This document shows, piece after piece, positions 1 to 11,428 of a DNA stretch of 64,000 nucleotides (its first letter is position 1; every line of letters begins with the position of its first letter). The position numbers were made by a program, and so were the translations under genes. Origin of the DNA: Agelaius tricolor (lineage: Eukaryota > Chordata > Aves > Passeriformes > Icteridae); the NCBI GenBank assembly GCA_023055355.1, contig JALJCS010000001.1, positions 82,748,881 to 82,812,880 of the forward strand. Reading direction: 5' to 3'. The notes below the pieces were generated by a model that had not been told where the DNA came from, did no database searches, and saw only the letters and a program-made list of their open reading frames with translations.

Positions 1-614
1 TCACCTGACCCAATTGAAATTGATTTTGTTGTTGAACTCCTTGCTAGTGCAAATTAATCTTAGATCCATACAGGATCAGGGAAGCAAGACACAGACTACA
101 AAGACCTCAACTACTGAGGGAAAAAATTAGCTCTGGAAAAAGTATTTTAAGTTTGGAAAGATAAATGGTCACAATGACTTGCTTTGATAGAACATCTGTA
201 GAATAGGAGAAGAGAATGACAAGAGCTCTGTGAAAAAGCTGTAACTTAATAGCCTAATTTCCTGCCTAGCCCCAAAGAAATATCTGTCTGTTTCTGACAG
301 TTGATGAAAATGCACCAGGGTTTGATTTGCTCACCAGTGTGGGACAAGTTCAGTCCCATCTCTCCCTCCGTTGCCTTGAGCTACATGAATACAGCAGTCA
401 GGTTCTATTACTGGTTTCCACCTTTTTAGTTATAAAGATATGACTTGCTTTTCCTTTTTTCCTAAAGATATACTTGCCCCCTTTTTCATCTGTTTCAGTA
501 TTTGTCTTTTTTCCACCATAACAGCTGATCTCCCTTCCTAGCCATTTGAAACAATATGCATTTCAATAAATTCCCATGTCTCAAGAAATGTCTAAAGGCA
601 AAAGGAAGCCTTAC

Positions 615-675
615 CTTTGCAGACACATGATGTCATTCTCACTTAGAGCATCTGTGCTGTGCTGCTTGGGTTCTC
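615..675 (-). other. Candidate 61-nt exon-like segment
   Basis: On the minus strand this 61-base segment follows an AG at the end of CATTCATCACAG and is followed by a donor reading AAG|GTAAGG. Only one of its three frames is open. That frame enters with two bases completing a codon and leaves with two bases (phase 1 in, phase 2 out). The predicted residues include STDALSEND and MCLQ and match no family I know. The acceptor tract is only moderate. It has the same length and phase pattern as the segment at 1849-1909 but no visible similarity to it. It could be a non-coding exon, a coding cassette or a chance match. Confidence 0.18.
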
Positions 676-1848
676 CTGTGATGAATGCCCAATACAGGCA
701 GCACAATGACCTTACTTTTACAGTCTGAGTAGGATTCCTCTGCACATCACGAGCTTGGACAGAACTCAAAGGTATCTGATAATGCAGGGCCTCTGCAGCC
801 TGTATTCCTATAACTGGGAACCACTAATGTCTGATGTAACAAGCTAAATATGGGAAAAAAAGTGTTACAAACAACTTCATCTTGAGAGTTATGTGCTTCT
901 TCTTGAAAAAAAAAATCTTTGATAAATGTTATATCCTGAAATAAAATGTTCCAATATTGTATAAATGAATGCTAAATAATTTAAATGAAATAAATTAAGA
1001 CTCAGCCATTGTACAAAATCATTTATTGTGGATTTGGAAAATATCTGAAGCTAAAAAAAGGGGGAGGGGGCAAGGAAAAAAGCCAACAACTTTCCTGATC
1101 TCAGTATGTGAACTGAATACACCTTGATTTGCTAATTTAGGCATTGCACAAAGAGATATATAAGCATTAATACACTTTTTATTCATTTACTTTTGCAGTG
1201 AAAAATCATTTTTGCTTTAAAACTAGAAGAAATTTGGAAGTAACTTTTGGTGAACAAATCATTTTAAAATATGAAATTTGAAATATAGTCAGGAGTTTAA
1301 GTAAAGAACACAACAACAGAAAACCCATACAGCATTTCCTAGACTGGTCAGGAGGCTACTTGAAAATGCCATGAACTACAGAGCTATTGATGAATGTGGA
1401 CTGAAATGTAAATCAGGACTGAAGTAGTCAGAAACTTCAATGTAGTCCCAATGTCACAAAGAGGAAGGAGTGAGGATGTGATAGTTTCTAGAGAAACTTC
1501 AAGTTCCAGTCTATTCAAACATAAATTATGGAAACAATCAGTTTATTAGATGAGGAATATCAAGCTCCAGTGGATAAATAGTCAAATCAGTTCACTTTTG
1601 TCCCCTTGTTGTTCTCCTTTATTCTCCCTACACATTTAAAACACACTTACTTGCACAGACCTGCTTGCACAGATCTCCTGTTTCTTGCTGTTCTCTTCCA
1701 CAGCAGAATTCTGATCTTAGTCATGGGACACTATTTTGTTGTTTGTATTGTCCCACAACCCACAGTGAAATGAACACTCACTGAATATTTGCAGGTTGCC
1801 TTGAGCATGAAAGATAGAAGAGAGATGTGTGGAAGGGCTGCTCCTTAC

Positions 1849-1909
1849 CAGCAGCTGATGTGGTCACACTTGTAGGTCAAGATGTGTTCCCAGCTCTGAG
1901 TTGCAGCTC
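1849..1909 (-). other. Candidate 61-nt exon-like segment
   Basis: The minus strand shows a pyrimidine-rich acceptor (CTCTCTGTGTTTGCAG), then 61 bases, then a donor CTG|GTAAGG. One frame is open (phase 1 in, phase 2 out); it includes the residues SWEHILTYKCDHISC. Base composition is richer in G and C than the flanks. The phase fits the end of the candidate at 10643-10705, so the two could be joined in frame. It does not fit the candidate at 8165-8191, which lies between them. I do not recognise the peptide. Splice sites of this quality also arise by chance in a window this long. Confidence 0.25.
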
Positions 1910-4900
1910 CTGCAAACACAGAGAGCTCAGAGAACCCGACAGGCAGCAGCCTTTGAGGACAATGCTGCCATCCCTCAGTTAAAGTACAACCCCCATCTCT
2001 ACACTGAACTCACAGTAACTTCTCAAGGGGTAAACATGAGAAACAGAAAAACCTAGGAAAGACAGAGGCAGGTCTTCTGGGTTGACATGATAAACTTAAA
2101 GGGAAATCTCCAAAGACCTAGGAAGTTAGGATGTATGAGGCAAAAGCCAAGCTTTCCCACAGAATGAACTTCAGATCCAACAAATATCTGTACATTATTC
2201 TCATGTGATTTTCTTTCAATAACTTAAATAATATTTTATTTATGGGAGGCTGGGGCTATTATGATTTATTTCTAAACACAGTGATGATAGATATAACAAA
2301 TGTAATGTGTTAAGAGTTAACAAGAACATTCAGTAATAAATAAGCAGTCTATGCCTTTCTCTTCCCACATCTACGGATAAGCTGAAAAATATATTTGCTT
2401 TGCATCATGAAAGAGTGATAATTTTAGAAATTGGATAATATTTCATGACAAAGGAATTTGTATAAACATTATGGAATGCAAATTATGAAGCAATTTGCTT
2501 GATACATTTTTGCAAAGTTCCACTTATTTCAATGGAAATATGCTAGCTTGTGCCTAGGCAGAATTATTCTTGCAATAAATGTGTTTAATTTCAGAGATTT
2601 GAAAGCATTACTAGGAAAGCACTGTTTATAGGAACAGTTCTAAAACTATCAGTAGTTAGATGCACACTAGAAAAATGGAATTTTCCATCAGAGAATTTAA
2701 AAAACTAGAAAATAGCTAGAAAATAAAGGATGTTTATTGATGGGTGTCTCTATTCCATGGCTGTGGAATAGAGATTAAATTAAAATACTGTTTTTTTAAA
2801 TACCAGAGATCATGTCTGTGATGACAAATAAAGTACTGAAATTAAATATAAAATAAATCTAACAAAATCTGGCAATGTTATCTTCTCAAAGATCTAGACT
2901 GTCTCTAGTGTTTACCCCTTTTAAGGATTGTATTCATCAACTGTCAAAACCAAAACTGATGACTAATCCAGAATTCACTGGACTACATCAGTTGTCTGAA
3001 AGGAGAAGTTTAAATTGAGAAGGTATCACCCATGCATTCATTATGTCTACAGAAGCAACAAATTCTTTTTGTGTATGTTACTCTCTAAAGAGTACAAAAT
3101 TCTAAAGAAATCAGAAAACACTTCATGATTGCTGATTTAACCAGTAAAAACAGGTTATGTTCATTTAGAAATGGACTGGTCATACAGATCAAATCAATAC
3201 TCCAATTACTATAGAGAGGGAAAGCAAAGAGGAAAAGAAGTCACAAAAAGTTATTGCAAACATGTCTCTGTTTCTGCAAATTTTCCCCACAAGTAGTATA
3301 GTTGTTCATGAAACAACTATAGAGACAATAGAAATGTCCAATAATATCAGAGTAATTTAAAAAATATTTAATTTTTAATATTTTGAAGTATCTCAAAAAA
3401 GTTCAGTAAAGTAGAACTATAAAAGTTCATGGAAGTAGTAAAGAATTAAAACACTCTGAAAAAATTCTTAAGACTTTTAGCAAGTCTAAAACATCTGTGG
3501 CATCTAAAAGTTTATAAAAAACACAAAACAAAAGGACTTCTCCAGAGTCCAGTTGCATTTCTGTTTTAAAGGCAGAAGTAAACTCCAAATGTGGGTGCTA
3601 CAATACATATATAAATAAAACCCCAGTCCACAGAGCCTCACTTTCCCAAAGAGTTTGCCACAAAATATTGTTCAGGGTATCAGTAAAATCAATTGGTTTG
3701 ATCAGCTGAATTTGTGAAAAACTCATATTTTTATCTGTTCTGCCTTTCTTGAGGGAAAAAAAATGGTCTTGCATATGGCCTGTGAAACACTCTGTCTTTC
3801 CTCATGATCAGCAATATATTGAACTGTTAATGAGGTTAGAACAGAGCATTCAGGTATTACTCAGGTGGGTTCCTAACACACTTTTCAGGCTTGCTCTTTC
3901 AGCAGTTAAAAAATGTTGACTTGAAATGCCCCTTGGACCTTGGCTTATTCAGACCATAACTGATCTTCTGGTTGACCATCTCAAGATGGGAGTGCATTTC
4001 ATGACCAGGACTAAAACCAACTTTCCAGAGGCAAAGTTAATTCAGTCATTTGGAAAAATTGTCTTCAGCTTGTCCAACACAATCATGGGAAAACTATGTG
4101 GGAACCTCTTCCAGTAGTAAAGAAACAACCCAGAGGCCAGACCTACCAGTAGTACACAAGGTAATTTTGGGTTTAAAAAATAGGTAAATTCTGTTGTGGG
4201 ATGACAATACACCAGTAGGCCAAAATCTATTCAAATCAGTGATTGGTAACAAAACAATCATAATTTCAGTTATCATTATTAGGTCCTGAAACAAATGGAA
4301 ACAGTTTCCAGAGCTGGAACCACAGTAGCAACTGATGATATAAGTGCAAGAATTCTGTTGTCAGTTGCAAGCCACCAAAAATAGTCATCCATGTTACACA
4401 GGGATGACAGAAGTTCTTGTTTCCCTGAAATTCTTCTGCTCCATTTTTACCTTTAAACTAGTATTCCCTGTGGAGTTACTGTATCAAGTGATTAAAGCCC
4501 ACTGGGCATATAGACCCGAAAATCTTCATAATATTGTTTTCATGTATCCAGATTTGAATTAGCTACTGGTATAAGGACTTGGTCCCTCTCCCTCATCATC
4601 CATATTGGAAAGAAATTGAACTATGCCAATTCTTGTTCCAAAAGCCCTTCAGTATGGTTTTGAGTGTAGCTGGTCTGAAGCACACAATATCAGTAGCAGG
4701 TCTGACTCCCTCTGCCATACCTTAATCAGTATCTCATCAGAGTTTTGTGTCCTTAAACTCCTTCCCATGCCCTCATGGCACAGGACATAACCCAGGGTAT
4801 GCAGAATACATGGAGGATTTTGTGACATATACAAGCCCCGTTGTGTACCCTTCAGCTTGGTGCTTTGGTTCATTGCCAGAACTGAACATATTCACTGGGA

Positions 4901-5656
4901 AGGATGGGGTGGTTTGAGTTCCAAGTGGGAAGCAGGACACAATGGTAAGGGCACAGTTGTGAAGGATCTGTGACAGAAGGGAGAATATCCACAGATGAGT
5001 CACTTTGGGGTTGGTCTATCCCCCACTGCCATAGTGCAGAATTCTAAACAGCTTATATTGGCTGATATGAAATGGGGATATCAGCCCTTGGGGGATAAAA
5101 CAGGATGAGGTGTTCCCAGCTTCTTCCTCACTCCACTACTCTGTGTTATGGGAACATAAAGGGGCTAAAAACATGTTTCAAGGGAGAAGAACTCCCTTCA
5201 GTGGGGGGTGGTGGAGTCCTTTATCTCCCATCCATAGGAACATTTCCATTGCTTTAAAAGTATTCTGGATTAGATCCTACATCTCTATCTGTTTCCAGAC
5301 ACAGATAGTCCCGCTAGCACTTTAACTAAGTGCAGTGTGTTTGCCCTCTTTCCATACAATCACAGTATTTTTCTGTGGCCCCAGTGATATTAGATGACAT
5401 CCTTAAAAGGGCAGACACAAAACACTCCTGTTTGTTACTGCATAGCATGCAGGCAATTTTTTCTTGACAAGGCTTTAGTGTATCGATGGCTGTTAAACAC
5501 ACTTTTGCCAAGGATCTGCAAGGCATCTAATTTATGGCCATTGCCTAACAGACTGTTTAAATGTTAATGAATCAGGTAGCTGAATTACATGCATGAATTG
5601 CTGCATATAGTTATTTTAGACAGGCTGCAGTGGATGGAATTACCAATGCAACTCAC

Positions 5657-5668
5657 CTGCCACTAATA
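5657..5668 (-). other. Candidate 12-nt microexon-like segment
   Basis: On the minus strand, the T-rich acceptor TTTCACATTTTAG is followed by 12 bases and then a consensus donor CAG|GTGAGT. Twelve bases keep the frame, and in the phase of the 10643-10705 candidate it would add four residues without a stop. The segment is too short to assess by coding content. The donor is a perfect match, which gives it some weight, but this may be an unused site. Confidence 0.15.
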
Positions 5669-6502
5669 CTAAAATGTGAAATTTGTTTCTAGGTTACACA
5701 TGCATATATTCCAGCTTCAGCATCAGTAGCATTGGATAAAACTGTGTGGTTGCCAAGTTAATGAATTTTCTCCTGCCTCTTTGTATAAGCCTTTAATCGT
5801 GTGCTAAGAGGGAATTGCAGGCAAGGGAAGAAATTGCTTTACCCCTCACTTTCTCAGGTGGAAGGTGTGATCATATGTATGAAGGGTACACTGAAAATTA
5901 CTCAAATATTCAGTTTTAATAATCTTATTGCACTATTAATGTAGGATGTTTCACCCTTCCAAATGAGAATTGCTCTTTGTTTCCCTGTTTCTTCATCTTT
6001 TAATGCAAATTCCTAACTAGATGGGTATTTTCCTTAATCATATGGAAACACAGAATCAGTTTGTTCTTGAGGGACCTCAAATAAAAGTTATGAGTTTTAT
6101 GGTCGATTGATCATTAAAATATTCCTGCAGATGACTCAGAGGTCCAGAGCAATTATAAAATTCTACAGGATTCCAATTTGAATAGCTATTTTGAGAGACA
6201 GAGTCTCAAAATACTATGTGTTGATTGAACACAAACAATTACATTGCTTTTTTTTTAAGCCCAGAAGGAAAAAAAAATAAAGGAAAACCTGGAAGCTTCT
6301 AAACTCTCTTAAAATAAAATTAATTTTAATACTTGATTTAAAATCCTGCAAAAACACATAATCACAGTTGACACAAAAATCCTGTGTACTTAAGTCATCT
6401 AAGTATATAACCCAAAATCCTAGAAGGAAAAAAAAGCAATATATTCCTTATAGGCAACAACAGATTATTAAATCTAACAAAGTTCACTCATATTAATCTT
6501 GA

Positions 6503-6518
6503 ATTTGCACATGCAAAT
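6503..6518. promoter_or_regulatory. Inverted POU octamer pair (PORE-like)
   Basis: ATTTGCAC directly abuts ATGCAAAT, giving a nearly perfect 16-base palindrome built from the octamer ATGCAAAT and an inverted octamer with one mismatch. It resembles the palindromic Oct-factor element ATTTGAAATGCAAAT but is one base longer between the half sites. POU-domain dimer binding is an inference only. Such motifs occur by chance in AT-rich DNA. Confidence 0.2.
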
Positions 6519-6885
6519 CAGGCACTTCTTGGCACCAGTGAAGGGAAGCCTCATTAAAACTGGAATAAAAAAAAAGCCTAAAGGGGAAGCACTTTATTTA
6601 CTAGAAAAAAAATCATAAGTATTTTGGCCTTTTCAACAGCCCCATCTGTCCATTAAATATCATCCATTAAAGAGACACACAACAGAGTGGATATAAAACA
6701 TGGATGCAGAATTTTCCATGTTTTTTTCCAGTATTTTGAAGGTTTCTGCTCCAGTAGGGTTTTTTTTTTCTTTCCCCCCCTGCTCTTCTCTGCGTCCACT
6801 GCTTTGATATATTCCCATATTAATCTATTTCACCACATCTCAAGCAGTGCTGATGCTTTGGTATTTCCCAGTTGCTCACACATAC

Positions 6886-6975
6886 ACATTTAGGCACCAA
6901 TGATGCAATCCTCCTTCCATCAGATAGGGTTAATTGTAGTCTCAGCTCCTCTTCGTGCATTTTCATGTCTAATTG
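6886..6975 (-). other. Candidate 90-nt exon-like segment
   Basis: A long pyrimidine tract on the minus strand ends in CTTCCTCTTTTAAAG. It is followed by 90 bases open in one frame for exactly 30 codons (phase 0 at both ends), then a donor-like TGT|GTATGT. The predicted peptide is hydrophilic and helix-like, with MHEEELRLQ and LSDGRRIASLVPK. The open frame extends upstream through the acceptor for another 16 codons, so the boundary is not forced. This is the most protein-like of the exon candidates by composition, but its phase does not fit the candidates at 8165 or 10643. No family recognised. Confidence 0.22.
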
Positions 6976-8164
6976 CTTTAAAAGAGGAAGAGATTGACAA
7001 AACTTACTTGATATTTTTTTCACCTAAAGAAAAAAAAACCTAAACAAAAGGCAAAAGGCTTAAATATCTTTCTTATATTACAGATCCAGCTGCATACAAC
7101 TATTGGCTAAAATAAACATAGCACAATTCTTTATTTATTTATACAATACATTATGCACAAGGAACTTTTATTCCTAAAGAAGGCAAACAATGAGCTACCA
7201 TATTTTTGAAAAAGGTTATGAACATAGAAAGTAACAATGGCAGTGGCAGATGCATATATTATTCTTGGGGAATTAAGTATCAGATTTTCAGGTACCCTTG
7301 GGATCTGAGAATTACAATAGGCATCAGTATTTGAAACCCTTCATGGTGATAGCCTTTATGTATCTGAAGGGATGTGAACTACCTAAATCAAGACAGAGCT
7401 TTTCAAATCCTACTTTGCTTTAAAATCTGGTCTTAAAAGTTAGTAGAGACTTTATTACACCTGCAACATAGATCTTCTGTAAGCTGGCTGGAGCAGCATA
7501 CAGCATGAATTCTCATAAATCTGTTGGTGTAAAATTCAAATATTGATCTGCAAACAATCTGCAGAGATTCTATGTAAGAAAAGTAAGCAACAATTAAATG
7601 TCGAAAGCTCCCTCCTCACTGGCAAAGTCCTAGCAATTTTGCCCACTTTTCTTCTATCCACATGCCCGACAATTACCAAATACCTGGTACTGCCATAGAA
7701 TTTCCAAGTGAAGAAGTGCATCATGGAAATGATCCTACAGCTGCAAAAAGCAAAACACACTGTAACCCTTGGCTGCCATGCAGAGCTGCTTCCTTTCAGA
7801 AGAAAGGCATATGCACAGATTGAGACAAGAAAAAGCCATTTATCTCACCCCTAGCCATTAGTCAAGGACATCTATAATTACCATTCTTTGCAGTTTCTCC
7901 TTGATGGTGCTGCTTCCTTTGCAGCAGCCCTCTAATTCATGCAGGAATTGCATTTAGGTAACTGTTATTCTTGCCAAGTCTCATGATGCTAGTTCTGAAA
8001 AAAAATACTGACAAGCAAAGAAATACCATGATTTGGTTTTGCTTGCATCTTTCAGCGTTTACCCTTCCCTCCAGTGTTAGCTCTTCTACTTTCTAATAGA
8101 ACCTTTTAATGAATAAGTAGTTGACCAAGCACATAATCTCTGGTGAGGCACAATGCCCACTCAC

Positions 8165-8191
8165 CTTTCAGTTAATGCTGCATGCACAACA
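8165..8191 (-). other. Candidate 27-nt microexon-like segment
   Basis: This has the best pair of splice sites in the first 20 kb. On the minus strand the acceptor is GCTTCTTTTCTTCTCTAG and the donor AAG|GTGAGT, with 27 bases between. A length of 27 preserves frame. One frame is open (phase 2 in and out), including VVHAALTE. The other two contain stops. It could be a neuronal-type microexon, an exon of a non-coding RNA, or a fortuitous pair. Nothing in the peptide identifies a family. Confidence 0.25.
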
Positions 8192-10642
8192 CTAGAGAAG
8201 AAAAGAAGCATCTTAATAAAAAATATGTGTATATTGATAGAACTGAGAAATCATTAAACCAAACAATTTTTTGCAGAGAAGTAATTAAGACAAGATATTG
8301 AGATCCTTATTCAGAAGGTTTTTAGCCCTTGATTAGGTAAAACTACCACCAAAGTCAATTGATTTGTGGAGGAAGAGAACAATGTAAAATATTATGGGAG
8401 AATTTCAAGATATATAAATAACTCTTATGGACTATATTCTGATTTTAAGTTGTCCATTCCATGACTAATTAGAGGACTTTCAAGGGTGAAAGGCAGAAAA
8501 GTATCTGCAGGACACAGTAAAAGATAAAAACAAATGTTTGTGAAATTAGAGGGTGTTTGAGTTTCCATCCTAAGCTCACTGCTTCTGGGATGTCAGACAA
8601 TGGAAAGTTCTGTGCTCTGAATGCCAGGGGGCTTTGCTGTCAGACAATTCTGGAGGCCTTCATGCTGAGTATGTACAAAATTTTTCTTTTCCAAAGTGAA
8701 GATAACATAATACCTTTCAATTTGTTGTAGCATAAGGTCCTCATAGGGTTGCATTGATAAAGTCTTTTCTTTCCTGTGTGAACTTCCAAACAGTTCAAAA
8801 CTGCTTTTTAAAATGAAGTAAAAGTTCTTAGTATCATCTGTAAGTTTCTGGTAGAAAAGGACAGAGTGTAATTGAAAACAACTCCTGTTTTGTAAATAAG
8901 TAGAAAAACCACAATCACTGCTAGACTCTTAAGCAACAGCACAAACAGGTAATTTCAGACTCCAGTCATAGAAATATTCACGTCTGCAAATACACTAGTA
9001 CTGAATGGACATGTACACCATTCACACTGAATACTGATGTTTTGGTATTTTACACTGGGACTATTCTACCCAGCTTGTACAGGTAACACTTATTTTAAAG
9101 CAGTTCTCTTGTGTGAGTGGCAATTGTTTCAGTCAGAACTAGTGCATTACAGATACATAAATAAATGTTTCTTCTGTAACTTCCACATTTGATTTGTGAT
9201 TCTAAAGGAAAACCAATTTAACTTTTCATTATTTAGTCAAACATAGGGACAACTGTAAAGCTAAAATGTAATTTCCAAATTCATCTTTACTCCTGCTACT
9301 TGTCAACCCATTTAAACCCCAAGTTAGGAGGAGAAGGAGAGCTGCAGGCAGAGATTTTATTTACCAAGAAACACCCAGACAGACAGTTATGATCTGCACT
9401 TTCTAGGTCCTAGCAAAATAGTAAGTGTTAGCAATCCAGTCTTCCTTAGATGCAGTGCCTACTAACATATCAGGTATCTGGCAAAGGTGTCCTGAAATTA
9501 GTTTCATGTAGGAAAATCCCCAGAATGTTTGGAAGGGCACATCAAATCAGTGTCATAGCACTTGTCAAATCAACAATGAACTGCAAATATGTGTACTGAA
9601 AATTTTAGGTGCAAGGAGACCAAATTTCACTGAAAATGATGTGTGGCATGCAAATAAATAGCATCTAATATAGTTTTGTAAACTGATGAAATTGAGAAGA
9701 TCATCAAAGCATTCTTGCTGTTTCCTTGCACATATTTTTGTAGAACCAAGCAAAGCTTAGAGAATCTTTTTCAAAAATTTACAAAGGGTTAGTTAAATTT
9801 GTCATCAAAAGGTTATTTAATGTTTAAATTATTGTGTATACTGAAGAAAGAATAACAGAAATATATACAAAGGTATATAATCTTTAAAATCTTTCCTTGG
9901 TTAAGTTTCTATCTCTCTTCTATCTTCCTTTATTCAGTCTGCTATCAGTGACTGCAGTTATGCCTACTAATAGGACAATTAAGTAATATTTTTACCCTCA
10001 CTAAACTTACTACAAAGAAATAAGCTTCATTTAGATTAACATGGCTACAGGATTAAATCTAAATGGGTATGAATAATCTTACTTGTGCAGAAGTGACATA
10101 AATATGCAGAAGATCAATCTAAAAAATTGCACTTTTCTGTAGAAGATGCTTTCTGCCTGATTCTCAGCTCAATAGCAATGGCATTGCTTCACTGTCCTCA
10201 CTCCAGATACTTATGAATTATTTTTCATTTATTCCAGAATTAACTTCTGTGTTGTCATAGTTAAATTCTAATTTTACATAGGTAGTGCATAAAACAAAAA
10301 TGCTGGAAACAAGGTGGCAATGTGACTTCTAGGCAAAGGAAATTCTAATCTGCCATTTCTGACACTTTTTATTCAAAATTATCTTTGCTATTTACAGTGA
10401 TAATATACTGACTGATTGTGAGATCTACCATACAAAAATTTTCCAATAGAAATCACTGTGCTTTCTAAACACGGATTTCTTTTCTTAAATCAAGCTTAAC
10501 GAAGTGTGAAATTAATCTAGATAATTATTTCTCATATTTCTCCTCTCAATGCTTCCTAAAACTAAAAGGATATCACAGTTTCCACTTATTTCCCAGTGTG
10601 CTGGTATTTAATAAAAGGCACATGCAGAAAGCACAGACTCAC

Positions 10643-10705
10643 CTGTAGTCAGCAGGAGGTCAAAGGGCCCAATGGACAGTGAGCTGGATCTCCCTTCCTG
10701 GTGGT
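10643..10705 (-). other. Candidate 63-nt exon-like segment
   Basis: On the minus strand the acceptor CTCTTATTGTTGCAG is followed by 63 bases and the perfect donor CAG|GTGAGT. Exactly one frame is open, for 21 codons (phase 1 at both ends), and includes HQEGRSSSLSIGPFDLLLTT. The segment is clearly richer in G and C than the surrounding AT-rich DNA, as exons often are. It can be joined in frame to 1849-1909, 615-675 or the 12-base candidate at 5657, but not to 8165-8191 or 6886-6975. I could not match the peptide to a known protein. A spliced non-coding transcript is an equally good reading. Confidence 0.3.
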
Positions 10706-11389
10706 CTGCAACAATAAGAGCTGAAGCTGGGCAGTAACAAGATCTTCATGAATACAAGGAGTTAACCTTCTCAATTTGATGAGATTTCACTCCCATCTAG
10801 AAAGGGGCACAATCTCTTCTTTGTACAACCACTACGACAAATTCATTTATACTTTGTTTTGACCCCTTTCCAAACTCCACCCTCAAGCTCTAAATTTTTT
10901 TTATTAATAAATAAAAAATTGTGATATGAAATGACTACTAAAGTAGTCAAACTTGCATAAACCAGGCACAAATACTGTAAGCACCAGAGGGAAGTACATT
11001 TTGGTGAACTTTGATTGTTGCTGAAATTTTTGGAGTAGATAACTGCGTATGATATTAGTCAAGTTCAGGATGCATAAAAATCTGTCTTGGAGCACAATTT
11101 CAGTCCACCTGAAATGTCTGTAACAATGTGCTCTCTCAGGGCCACATTCACTTCTCTATTTCAGTCACACTGCAATGCAACAGTAATGCCAGACAGCTCT
11201 AAACTGAACTTTCTCTATCACTAAGACATATCACAGATTTTCTTCACACAAGAGACATCAGAAGTGCGTATGAATACAGCCTTCCTGAGGACATCTTTAC
11301 ATTGAAAAAATGTGAATATGTCACTTCACTTTCACTTATCACCATTCACTCCACTGTGTCATCTAAATTACAAAAAGGAAACTGCTCAC

Positions 11390-11428
11390 CTGACTACAGA
11401 ATTTTCTCTCTGTATGTCCCTTTGATTC
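11390..11428 (-). other. Candidate 39-nt exon-like segment
   Basis: The minus strand carries a T-rich stretch ending in TTGCCTAATGTGAG, then 39 bases open in one frame for 13 codons, then a good donor CAG|GTGAGC. The acceptor has purines near the splice point and is weaker than those of the neighbouring candidates. The frame (phase 0) does not fit 10643-10705. Confidence 0.15.

Noticed and set aside
1..43. Minus-strand donor CAG|GTGA at the window edge with an open upstream frame
   Set aside because: The donor is cut by the window end and the acceptor lacks a pyrimidine tract.
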